Part shown: positions 31,566 to 39,169 of the stretch, in pieces | How the letters are laid out: each line of letters starts with the position of its first letter | Numbering within the stretch: position 1 is the first letter of the stretch | Assembly: GCA_040902895.1 (NCBI GenBank) | Contig: JBBDWL010000099.1 | Span: forward strand, 1-64,000 | Source of the DNA: JALYRV01 sp040902895 | GTDB lineage: Bacteria > Acidobacteriota > Vicinamibacteria > Vicinamibacterales > SCN-69-37 | Length of the DNA: 64,000 bases | Direction: 5' to 3' | Position numbers and translations under genes: made by a program | Notes under the pieces: generated by a model | Told to the model about the DNA's origin: nothing | The model's input: only the letters and a program-made list of their open reading frames with translations | Databases searched by the model: none

Positions 31566-32441
31566 CTACAGACCGCCGGCGGGCCGGCGAGCGCGGGCCG
31601 ATGTATGTGCGTGCCGAATCTTCCAGGCGCCGTCGGCGCCTTTAAGCAAAACCAGTGTCTCCAATCCGCCGCTGTCCAGCGTGCGCTCGCCCATCTTGGC
31701 CTTGATGAAGTAGAGCGACGTGACGTACGCCGTGTTCGGGCTGAGCACGTGCACCTTGCGCTCCGTGTGACCGAACTGAAGATTCTCAAACGCCTTCAGC
31801 TCCGGACCCAGATGCGTGTCGCGGTAGTCGGCCCATCCGTTGTCGATGCCGCCACCTTCGTAGATCGTCACGTCGGGGTGGTAGTAGTTTCCGAGCTTCT
31901 CGAGATCCTTCGCGATAAAGGCCGCGTCGTAGCCATCGAGCCACTTCGAGATGCGGTCGGCTTCGTCATTGCCAGCCTGCGTCGAACGTGCAGCCGCATC
32001 GGTCGGGATCAGCTTCGTCACGGGCCCGGTGCGCCGTCCCGCGCCTGGGGCATCGACCCAGCTCGTTGTCGTACCATCGGCAAAGTTCTGGTGCGCCTTC
32101 CAGAGAATGGCCTCGCCAGACGACGGGTTCTTCGCATGGAACATGAATTCGGCCGATTCCTTCGGCTTGATCTCGCGGGTCCATGTGATCTCGACGATGC
32201 GGTCGCCCTCGCGTTTGACATCGACGGTGCCGACCGACGGCTTCGGCACATCCAGCACCGTGACGCCTGCGGGAACCTCGAATCGCACCGACGTCGTCGA
32301 CACGGCGCCTTCGGTTGGAACGCGAACGCTGTAGTGTTCCTCCGCGTTGAGCTTTGATTCGCGTGGCCGCACGCCCACATGCGCGGCCGCGATGGCCGGC
32401 ACGGCGAGCACGAATGTCGTGAACGCAATCAGTCGTCTCAT
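31566..32441 (-). CDS. YcnI-like copper-binding domain fused to SnoaL-like domain, 291 aa
   Basis: Signal peptide (IAFTTFVLAVPAIAAA) with predicted cleavage before HVGVRPRESKLNAEEHYSVR, so the mature N-terminal His would form the histidine-type copper site of YcnI/DUF1775 proteins. SVRFEVPAGVTVLDV and REIKPKESAEFMFHAKNP are typical of that domain. Residues about 165-285 form a SnoaL/NTF2-like domain (DRISKWLDGYDAAFIAKDLE ... NTAYVTSLYFIKAKMGER). The ATG at 32441 has GGGAG 6 nt upstream. Fusion of the two domains is unusual; role probably periplasmic copper handling. Confidence 0.82.
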   Translation of the reverse strand: MRRLIAFTTFVLAVPAIAAAHVGVRPRESKLNAEEHYSVRVPTEGAVSTTSVRFEVPAGVTVLDVPKPSVGTVDVKREGDRIVEITWTREIKPKESAEFMFHAKNPSSGEAILWKAHQNFADGTTTSWVDAPGAGRRTGPVTKLIPTDAAARSTQAGNDEADRISKWLDGYDAAFIAKDLEKLGNYYHPDVTIYEGGGIDNGWADYRDTHLGPELKAFENLQFGHTERKVHVLSPNTAYVTSLYFIKAKMGERTLDSGGLETLVLLKGADGAWKIRHAHTSARARRPAGGL

Positions 32442-32466
32442 CTGCATCTCCCATCGGGATCCGGGT

Positions 32467-32787
32467 TCACTTCGTTGCAGCCGGCGCGACACCGACTTCG
32501 ATAATCTTCGCCGTCAGGTCCGTGTCCGAGATGACCGTCGCCACGACCCGTGTCCCGACCGCGACATCCGCGGCCTTCATGGCCTTCTTGTTTTTCGTGA
32601 CCTTCGTGGTCTTTGCAAGCTTGATCGTATGCTCCTTGCCGGCTCTGTCTTTGACGATGACGTGCTCCGTCGTCACCTTCATGACCGTGCCCATGACCTT
32701 GTGATTCGGATGCGCGAGGGCGGCGCCGCTCATGAGCAGCAGGCCGAAGATCGCCAATCCGGCGAGTCGTTTGAGTGTCTTTGTCAT
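32467..32787 (-). CDS. Small periplasmic OB-fold-like protein, 106 aa
   Basis: Signal peptide (LAGLAIFGLLLMSGAALA) followed by HPNHKVMGTVMKVTTEHVIV, KEHTIKLAKTTKVTK and VGTRVVATVISDTDLTAKII, a five-strand beta pattern like DUF5666/OB-type periplasmic proteins. The mature N-terminus HPNH could bind a metal. It lies between the YcnI-like gene and the cytochrome c gene on the same strand. Function unknown. Confidence 0.72.
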   Translation of the reverse strand: MTKTLKRLAGLAIFGLLLMSGAALAHPNHKVMGTVMKVTTEHVIVKDRAGKEHTIKLAKTTKVTKNKKAMKAADVAVGTRVVATVISDTDLTAKIIEVGVAPAATK

Positions 32788-32809
32788 CGCGTCCCCATTG
32801 TCGCCTGAA

Positions 32810-33436
32810 TCAGTGCCCGTGTCCGGACGGACGGGGAGCCGGCACTGCCGCCGGATCTCCGCCGCCCCGCAGGAACTCTTCTTCCTCGAGCCGCCGCAGC
32901 CAGGCTTCCACCGACATCGGGTTGAGCTCCGCCATATGCTCCAGCTCTTCTTCCGTGAGCTTCGGAACCCGGCGAATGAACTGCACCAGATGCCACGTTG
33001 CACGCTCGCCGTCCGGTGTGCCGGTTCCGAAGCCGGGCATCCCGGTAAACGGCACACCCTGCTCGATGATGTAGAACAGCTCCCCGTCGGTCAGGTTCTG
33101 CGTGGCGGCGAGTCGCATGTCGGGCGGCTTCGGGTACAGCCCGCGGCCGATCTCGTTCTGTCCCGCGCCGTCGTTGCTGTGGCACGTCGCGCAGTGGTCC
33201 GCGAAGTGCGCGAGACCGTAGCGGAAGTTCTCCTCCGTTTGAGGCTCCGGATTGACGCGATCGCGTGCGTCCCCTGGAATCGCCAACCGACGGAGACGCA
33301 GCGCGAGAGCCGTCTCGATCGGTCCCGGCTCCTTGCGCGCGTCGAACCCGTGCCCGTTGACATACGCGTACAGCCCGATGGTCGCGATGAAGAAGACCAT
33401 CGCCAGCACCAGCAGGATGCGCGCGCGCCTGCTCAT
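32810..33436 (-). CDS. Membrane-anchored c-type cytochrome, 208 aa
   Basis: N-terminal membrane helix (ILLVLAMVFFIATIGLYAYV) and a monohaem domain with CATCH (Cys82, Cys85, His86); Met133 in FTGMPGFG is the likely sixth ligand. A C-terminal Glu-rich helical segment and a GHGH end follow. Transfers electrons in the periplasm; partner unknown. Its stop region abuts the OB-like gene, and its start overlaps the stop of the barrel-YHS gene (ATGA), which links it to the metal cluster. Confidence 0.9.
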   Translation of the reverse strand: MSRRARILLVLAMVFFIATIGLYAYVNGHGFDARKEPGPIETALALRLRRLAIPGDARDRVNPEPQTEENFRYGLAHFADHCATCHSNDGAGQNEIGRGLYPKPPDMRLAATQNLTDGELFYIIEQGVPFTGMPGFGTGTPDGERATWHLVQFIRRVPKLTEEELEHMAELNPMSVEAWLRRLEEEEFLRGGGDPAAVPAPRPSGHGH

Positions 33437-35217
33437 TTGCCGGAGCCTTTCCGCGACTTCAGATAGGTCTCGGGGTTCAGCAGGAAGCGCAGGCGCTCCG
33501 CATTCGTGCAGAAGTAGTACCGCTTGCCTTTGTAGGTCGTGCTGGGTGCGTTATCCGGATCGATCGTGGGTGAGCAGACCAGCTTCTTCGGGTCCTCCGC
33601 CATGACCACCAGTTCGCGCGATGGCGCATCGTGCCCGGCGTGCGGGTCGGCCGGCTTCGCAGCCGGCCTCGGTGAAGGTTTCGCGGCCGGTTTGTGAGCG
33701 GCGTGAGGATCCGCAGGCTTTGGTGCGGGCTTGGCCGCGGCCGTTGGAGCCGCGGCAGCGGGCGGCGTCACGTGACCCGCGTGCGGATCGGCCGCTGGCC
33801 GCGCGGCAACATCGGGCGTGGGCGTTGGCGCTGGCTTCGCGGCCGGATGTTCATGCACTGGCGCAGCCCCGGGTCCGGTAGGCCCCGCATGCGTCATCGT
33901 CATTCGCATCGCCGCGGGCCGCAGCGTGAGATAGACCCCGACGCCAGGGCTGGCGCGATCTCCATAGAACGGTTCCAGCGCGCGCGGTACGAAGGACAGC
34001 GATGCCGTGAAGCCGATTCCTGGCTTCAGATCCTGCCAGGCGTCGAAGTAGCGCGTGTATCCCGCCTGTAGCTTGCTGACGGTAAACACTTCTTCGCCTT
34101 CCGCGTGGTGGTCGCCTGGCACATCCAAATCGTGGGCAGTCTTGCCCGCGACCTCGAAGCGGCCAAACCAGGAATCGCGATCCCGAAGCGTGAGATTTGT
34201 CTCGAGCAGAAGCGCGTTCGTCGCCTGACCGGATTCGGCATTCCGGCCCCAGGCAATCGTGCTCGCCCAGATTCCATTCTCATCGCGAAGGCGATGGTAC
34301 GTGGCCGACGCGGTGAGCCGCGTCACGTCGACGCGCGGTCCGCCCTCTTCGCCCGGTTCGGCTTCCTTCAACCGGCCGCCGGAAAACTGCAGCGCAAGAT
34401 TGCTCGTCGGCATGTACCACACGCGGCCGGACACCGAATCGAGCGGCGCGAAATCGAATCCGGTGCGCTCCTCATCGGGCTCGCGGCCATTGAACACTGA
34501 CGCCTCGGCCTTCCAGCGCGAGTTGTACACGCCCGCTGTGGCGACACCAAAGGTGATGTGCGTGGCGTCGAGCCAGTGATGCGTGATTGGCGCCAGCAGG
34601 TTCGGCATCGCCGAGATCCGGTGTGGGTACGCGACCGGCCCTAGCGCCGGTTCACCCGCCGGCCCGCCGTACACCTGCCAGCGCAAATCGCCCCTCAGAG
34701 GCGCGTCGTACAAGGCGGCGACCTCCATGAACAGATCGTGCTGATGCTGGCGATCGTGAATCGGCTCGCCATCACAGAGCTCGCCGGTCGCAAGAAGGTC
34801 GGGATAGCCGCAGCCGCCAATCGTGGCCGGCTCGAAGCTGAACATGCCGCGAAGCGAAAGGCGGCCTGTTCCAATCGTTCGCTCCGCCATCCCCATCACC
34901 CAGTTGATGCTCCCGAACTGATCAGAACCGCGATCACTTCCATCGTCCAGGTACTGCAGGAATCCATTGCCATGGGCCATGAACTGCCATTGGCCGCGCT
35001 GTCTGTGAATCGCGTACATGAGCGATGCATCCGGCAACCACGCTGTTCCAGACCCTTCGCGCGCGCCCGGCATGGTCTGCTGCGGCGGCGGAGCTTCATG
35101 TTGATGCTGTTGGCCTGCAGGCGCAGCAGGCTTTGCTGTCTGCGCCGCGGCCGTCTGCGTAGACAACACCAGGTAGAGCGTGCCGATGGCAAGGATCGGC
35201 ATGATACGAGCGCACAT
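33433..35217 (-). CDS. Outer-membrane barrel protein fused to a YHS domain, 594 aa
   Basis: Signal peptide, then a porin-like beta-barrel of about 390 residues (LMYAIHRQRGQWQFMAHGNG ... RISAMPNLLAPITHHWLDAT ... VGVYLTLRPAAMRM). A Pro/Ala/His-rich linker follows with repeated DPHAGH/DPHAAH motifs (about 440-540), then a C-terminal YHS domain (KLVCSPTIDPDN ... YKGKRYYFCTNAERLRFLLN) with two Cys suited to Cu or other soft metals. AGGAG lies 8 nt before the ATG. The combination suggests periplasmic capture of metal by an outer-membrane protein, inferred from domains and copper-related neighbours. Confidence 0.8.
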   Translation of the reverse strand: MCARIMPILAIGTLYLVLSTQTAAAQTAKPAAPAGQQHQHEAPPPQQTMPGAREGSGTAWLPDASLMYAIHRQRGQWQFMAHGNGFLQYLDDGSDRGSDQFGSINWVMGMAERTIGTGRLSLRGMFSFEPATIGGCGYPDLLATGELCDGEPIHDRQHQHDLFMEVAALYDAPLRGDLRWQVYGGPAGEPALGPVAYPHRISAMPNLLAPITHHWLDATHITFGVATAGVYNSRWKAEASVFNGREPDEERTGFDFAPLDSVSGRVWYMPTSNLALQFSGGRLKEAEPGEEGGPRVDVTRLTASATYHRLRDENGIWASTIAWGRNAESGQATNALLLETNLTLRDRDSWFGRFEVAGKTAHDLDVPGDHHAEGEEVFTVSKLQAGYTRYFDAWQDLKPGIGFTASLSFVPRALEPFYGDRASPGVGVYLTLRPAAMRMTMTHAGPTGPGAAPVHEHPAAKPAPTPTPDVAARPAADPHAGHVTPPAAAAPTAAAKPAPKPADPHAAHKPAAKPSPRPAAKPADPHAGHDAPSRELVVMAEDPKKLVCSPTIDPDNAPSTTYKGKRYYFCTNAERLRFLLNPETYLKSRKGSGK

Positions 35218-35297
35218 GAACGAAACTCCTGTAGGACGAACGACGAATGGGACGCAGCTACAACCGGCTGCGCAAGATGCGAAGGAAGTGTGGCGGG

Positions 35298-35687
35298 TTA
35301 GATTCGGAGGGCTTCGATAAACCGAGCCGCGGCGCCCGGAGGTGCGAGGTCATGGGCCGATACGTGCGCACGGATCGAACCGCCTGCGATCACTAGCTTG
35401 ACGACGAAGGTGCCTGTTGCGACGGCCGCGGTCGCCAACAGGCTGCTGCGGGATGCTTCTGCCCGCAGCGCAGGCGGGGGGAACTGCGCACGCTGCGTGC
35501 AATCATGCGCGCCTGTCATGATGCCGGTTTCCGCGGATTGATCATCTGCCGCGGCGCCGTGGCAATTCGCTGAGACAGCAGGCAGGGCCTGCGCGGCCGC
35601 GCACTGGAAGGTGCAGGGCAGAGCAGCGACCGGCGCTCCGAGAAGCGCAAGCACCAGGCCGATTGCCGCAGAGGTTCGAAGCCGCAT
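35298..35687 (-). CDS. Secreted Cys-containing hypothetical protein, 129 aa
   Basis: Signal peptide (SAAIGLVLALLGAPVAALP) followed by CTFQCAAAQALP, CHGAAAD and DCTQRAQ, four cysteines likely forming disulfides or a metal site, and a hydrophobic segment (LLATAAVATGTFVVKLVIAG). A -10-like TATAGT lies 8 nt before the ATG on the minus strand, so the mRNA may be leaderless. Divergent from the next Cys-rich gene at 35827. No family recognised. Confidence 0.6.
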   Translation of the reverse strand: MRLRTSAAIGLVLALLGAPVAALPCTFQCAAAQALPAVSANCHGAAADDQSAETGIMTGAHDCTQRAQFPPPALRAEASRSSLLATAAVATGTFVVKLVIAGGSIRAHVSAHDLAPPGAAARFIEALRI

Positions 35688-35790
35688 CCATTCTCACTAT
35701 ACCGCGATCGATGATCAGACAAGCTCGAGCATCGTGCATGGCCTGATTCCCGGGGACCTCTCGATCCGAGCCAGCGTCTCAACCTGTGAG

Positions 35791-35820
35791 TTGACACCTC
35801 TAGTGCCGAACCCTCATGCT
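35791..35820 (+). promoter_or_regulatory. Promoter upstream of the Cys-rich gene at 35827
   Basis: TTGACA (35791-35796), an 18-bp spacer and CATGCT (35815-35820). The predicted start of transcription falls close to the GTG at 35827, again implying a very short leader. Confidence 0.6.
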
Positions 35821-35826
35821 AGCGCC

Positions 35827-36222
35827 GTGCGGTCGATACATCGGCTGGCCTCGGTGCTCGCCCTGGTGGCGTTCATGTCGCTGCAGACCGCGGCGGCGGC
35901 CGCGTGCATAGGATGGCAGAGCACCGCCCAGGCACGGGCGGCATGCTGCGCGAATTGCGCCATGCACGAGCCGGCGAATACGGCCATTGTCACAATCGAT
36001 CAAGCCAGCGCTGATCGCTGCTGCGCCGCGTCTGAATCGGACGACTCGAGTACGCCGGGAGCGGCATTCGCCCCCAGTATTTCAGCTGCCGTTTTGGGTA
36101 CGCCGGCGATTCTGCCGGCCGCGCAGCCCTCAAGGCTCTTGACCGGAAGGACGGAGGACAGCGCCCCTGCCCCTCGCCTCCGCGTTTCGAAGCACGTCCT
36201 GCTTTCCGTCTTCCTCGTTTAA
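35827..36222 (+). CDS. Secreted Cys-rich hypothetical protein, 131 aa
   Basis: Signal peptide (LASVLALVAFMSLQTAAAA) followed by CIGWQ, a dense cluster ACCANCAMHEP and RCCAASE, giving six Cys with CxxC and CC motifs typical of soft-metal binding. The C-terminal half is Pro/Ala-rich. The GTG at 35827 is chosen because the promoter at 35791-35820 ends just before it. It lies directly upstream of the CusCBA-like operon and may act as a periplasmic metal buffer; no family recognised. Confidence 0.55.
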   Translation: MRSIHRLASVLALVAFMSLQTAAAAACIGWQSTAQARAACCANCAMHEPANTAIVTIDQASADRCCAASESDDSSTPGAAFAPSISAAVLGTPAILPAAQPSRLLTGRTEDSAPAPRLRVSKHVLLSVFLV

Positions 36223-36317
36223 CCCACGACAGGCGTAGTGTGTCCGCACGAGCACGAGGTGTGCATCGGGCGGTCTGACGCGCGCCAAGACGCGCGCACT
36301 AACCAGTGTCGTGACCG

Positions 36318-37655
36318 ATGATCAACAAGCTATTCCTTCTCTTATTCGTCCTCGTTCCACCTGGCCCCACGCCAGCATCAGCCGTGCCTCAGGATCCGGT
36401 GCAAACGTACGCGCGCCGGCCCGTTTACGAAGGTCCTCCCCTGAGCCTTCAGGCGGCCGTCGACGAGGCGCTCGTACGGAATCCGGACCTGATTGCTCTC
36501 CGCGCGCAGTTCGAAGCGGCCCGGCATCGGCCTGCACAGGACCGTTCGCTCGCGCCCCCGACCTTCGAGGCGCAGATCTGGCAGTGGCCGCTGAACACGC
36601 TCAATCCGGCAAACGTGAACATGTACATGTTCACGGCCGGGCAGGACATTCCCGGCCGCGGCAAGCGCGCGCTCCGCGCCTCTGTCGCCGAAAAGGATGT
36701 GCAGTTGGCCGAGGCCGATATCGCCGTCCAGGCCCGCGACGTGATCGATCGCGTTAAACGCGCCTATGCAGAACTCTTTCTCACGCGCAAGGCGATTGAG
36801 GTGAACCACGACAGCCTCGATCTGCTCCGCCAGTTCGCCGACATCACGTCGGTGAAATACACCACGGGACGGAGCTCGCAGCAGGAGACGATGAAGGCCA
36901 TCGTCGAGATTTCGACGCTGCACGACCATCTCGTGACGCTGCAGCAACGCGCGGCGCTTGCCGAAGCGCAGCTCAATACGCTTCTCGACCGCCGCCCCGA
37001 GGCGCCGATTGGCCCGCTTGCCGAGCCGCGGGAGCGTGTGCTGTTGCCGGCAACAGCCGCCTTGCAGCAGCTGGCCCTGGAGCAGCAGCCGGAACTTCGG
37101 GTCGCGCAGCTGGGCATCGAGCGATCGGCTGCCGCGCTCGCGGTGGCGACGCGCGACTACAAGCCTGATTTCTTCGTGGGCGGCGGATACATGCTGATGC
37201 CGCGCGACACCGACGCCTGGACTGCCACGGTCGGAATCACCTGGCCGTCGGCGCCTTGGTCGCGGGGACGACTCGACGCCAGGAAAGCGGAAGCCACTGC
37301 CGACGTGGAGGCCGCACGCGCGCGGCACCGGGTAGTGGAGAACAACATTCGGTTCGCCGTCCAGGACGCGTACGTTCGCGTCAAGAGCGCGGAGCAGCGC
37401 GCGTCGCTGCTCCGCACGACAGTCGTCCCTCAGTCGCGTCAGACACTCGAGGTCGCCAGAGTTGGTTACCAGGCTGACCGCGTCGACTTTCTCGCACTGC
37501 TCGACGATCAGCGAGCGCTGCTGGAAGCGCAGCTCGATTACTACCGCGCCCTGAGCGATCTGGAGCAGGCCCTGGCGGATCTCGAACGCGCGATCGGCGC
37601 GGACATCACGCCGCAGATGCTTGGCGCGGTGGATGTGAGAGAGGCAGGCAAGTGA
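36318..37655 (+). CDS. TolC-family outer-membrane factor (CusC-like), 445 aa
   Basis: Outer-membrane channel of a tripartite efflux system. Signal peptide, then two repeats of the TolC fold: LSLQAAVDEALVRNPDLIAL ... DRVKRAYAELFLTRKAIEVN and a second half ending VGYQADRVDFLALLDDQRAL ... YYRALSDLEQALADLERAIG. Residues MYMFTAGQDIPGRGKRALRA match the start of the CusC-like subgroup. The stop overlaps the GTG of the adaptor gene. Confidence 0.92.
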   Translation: MINKLFLLLFVLVPPGPTPASAVPQDPVQTYARRPVYEGPPLSLQAAVDEALVRNPDLIALRAQFEAARHRPAQDRSLAPPTFEAQIWQWPLNTLNPANVNMYMFTAGQDIPGRGKRALRASVAEKDVQLAEADIAVQARDVIDRVKRAYAELFLTRKAIEVNHDSLDLLRQFADITSVKYTTGRSSQQETMKAIVEISTLHDHLVTLQQRAALAEAQLNTLLDRRPEAPIGPLAEPRERVLLPATAALQQLALEQQPELRVAQLGIERSAAALAVATRDYKPDFFVGGGYMLMPRDTDAWTATVGITWPSAPWSRGRLDARKAEATADVEAARARHRVVENNIRFAVQDAYVRVKSAEQRASLLRTTVVPQSRQTLEVARVGYQADRVDFLALLDDQRALLEAQLDYYRALSDLEQALADLERAIGADITPQMLGAVDVREAGK

Positions 37656-39169
37656 GACGCACCGTCATCGCCCGCGCCGCCTTCGCCGGCACGCTGTTGG
37701 TGTCGCTCCTCGCGATTGTCGCGATTCTCTACGCCATCGGCCGGAGCCTGGACGGCGACCCGGCGGTCGAGGAAACACCAGCGCCTCGTGCGAGCGAGAA
37801 CAGACCTCTAGTCGACCCCAGGGCCGAAGTCACGCTCGATCTGCGCCGGCAGCAGTTGATCGGCGTGCGCACGGCCACGGTCACGCGCGAACCGTTCGAC
37901 AAGACGATCCGCACCGTAGGCATCGTCAAGTACGACGAAACCAGGATTGCAGATGTCAATCTGAAGATCGAGGGCTGGATTCGCAACCTGTTCGTCGAAT
38001 CCCCGGGCCAGGCGGTGCGCCGTGGACAGCCGCTGTTCACGCTGTACAGCCCTGAGCTGCTGACCACACAGCAGGAATATCTCCTGGCATTGCGCACACG
38101 CGAGCACATGCAGCAGTCGCAGGTGCCCGACGCGCGCGAGTACGCCGATCGGCTCGTGGAGGCGGCCCGGCAGCGGCTCGCGCTCTGGGACCTATCTCCC
38201 GACCAGATCCGTGCGCTCGAGACGACGCGCCAGGCCCAGACGGCGTTGACGTTCCGATCTCCGGCCAGCGGCGTTGTCACCGAGAAGCAGGCCGTGCAGG
38301 GGATGCACGTTACGCCAGGACAGAGCCTGTACAAGATCGCGGATGTCTCTGTCGTGTGGGTGGAGGCAGACGTGTACGAGGCGGAGATCGCGCTGATCAA
38401 ACCAGGCCAGCGCGCCGCGGTCACCCTTGACGCCTATCCTGGCGAACGGCTCTTCGGGCAGGCCATCTTCATCTACCCGTATGTGGAAGAGAACACGCGT
38501 ACCGTAAGGGTCCGCTTCGGCTTCGACAATCGGCGCGGCCGTCTCAAACCAGGGATGTTCGCCAATGTCGAGATTCACGCGCCGATCGGCGTGGGTCTGA
38601 CGATCCCCGCCGATGCTGTCCTCGATTCGGGCACGCGTCAGCTCGTGTTCGTGGCCGAGGGCGATGGGTACTTTCAGCCGCGCGATGTGAAAGTGGGCCA
38701 GCGGCTCGGCGACAAGGTCCAGATCCTCGAAGGGCTCAAAGAGGGTGAACAGGTTGCCGCCGGCGCCGCGTTCTTCCTCGATTCCGAGAGCCAGCTGCGC
38801 GCCTCGATCCAGGGCTTCGAGCCTGCGCCGCGCATCGAAGGCGGGGCGGCGCGGCAGCAGATGGACATCACGTTCCGATCGCAGCCCGATCCTCCGCAGA
38901 CCGGCGACAACGTCTTCGAGGTCACGGTGAAAAGCGCGGATGGGCAGCCCGTCGCCGACGCGGACGTCTCCGTGGTGTTCTTCATGGCGGCGATGCCGTC
39001 GATGAGCATGCCGGCGATGAAGAACGAAGCGAAGCTCGCGCCGGCCGGTAACGGCGTCTATCGAGGCACCGGACAGGTGATGATGGCCGGCCGGTGGGAC
39101 GTGACGGTGGTGGTGAGTCGCGGCGGCCAGCGCCTTGGCAGCAAACAGTTCGGCGTGGTCGCCCGATGA
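37652..39169 (+). CDS. RND periplasmic adaptor (CusB-like) with C-terminal YtkA/FixH-like domain, 505 aa
   Basis: Signal anchor, then the adaptor: VTREPFDKTIRTVGIVKYDE, a barrel-sandwich hybrid (LKIEGWIRNLFVESPGQAVR; RSPASGVVTEKQAVQGMHV), a long alpha hairpin (about 155-190) and the beta-barrel (RAAVTLDAYPGERLFGQAIF). Unusually, residues about 405-505 form an extra YtkA/FixH-like domain (MDITFRSQPDPPQTGDNVFE ... MAAMPSMSMPAMKNEAK ... GQVMMAGRWDVTVVV) whose Met-rich loop could bind Cu(I). A separate lipoprotein with the same domain is at 44725. GTG start overlaps the upstream gene; the stop overlaps cusA-like ATG. Confidence 0.9.
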   Translation: MRRTVIARAAFAGTLLVSLLAIVAILYAIGRSLDGDPAVEETPAPRASENRPLVDPRAEVTLDLRRQQLIGVRTATVTREPFDKTIRTVGIVKYDETRIADVNLKIEGWIRNLFVESPGQAVRRGQPLFTLYSPELLTTQQEYLLALRTREHMQQSQVPDAREYADRLVEAARQRLALWDLSPDQIRALETTRQAQTALTFRSPASGVVTEKQAVQGMHVTPGQSLYKIADVSVVWVEADVYEAEIALIKPGQRAAVTLDAYPGERLFGQAIFIYPYVEENTRTVRVRFGFDNRRGRLKPGMFANVEIHAPIGVGLTIPADAVLDSGTRQLVFVAEGDGYFQPRDVKVGQRLGDKVQILEGLKEGEQVAAGAAFFLDSESQLRASIQGFEPAPRIEGGAARQQMDITFRSQPDPPQTGDNVFEVTVKSADGQPVADADVSVVFFMAAMPSMSMPAMKNEAKLAPAGNGVYRGTGQVMMAGRWDVTVVVSRGGQRLGSKQFGVVAR

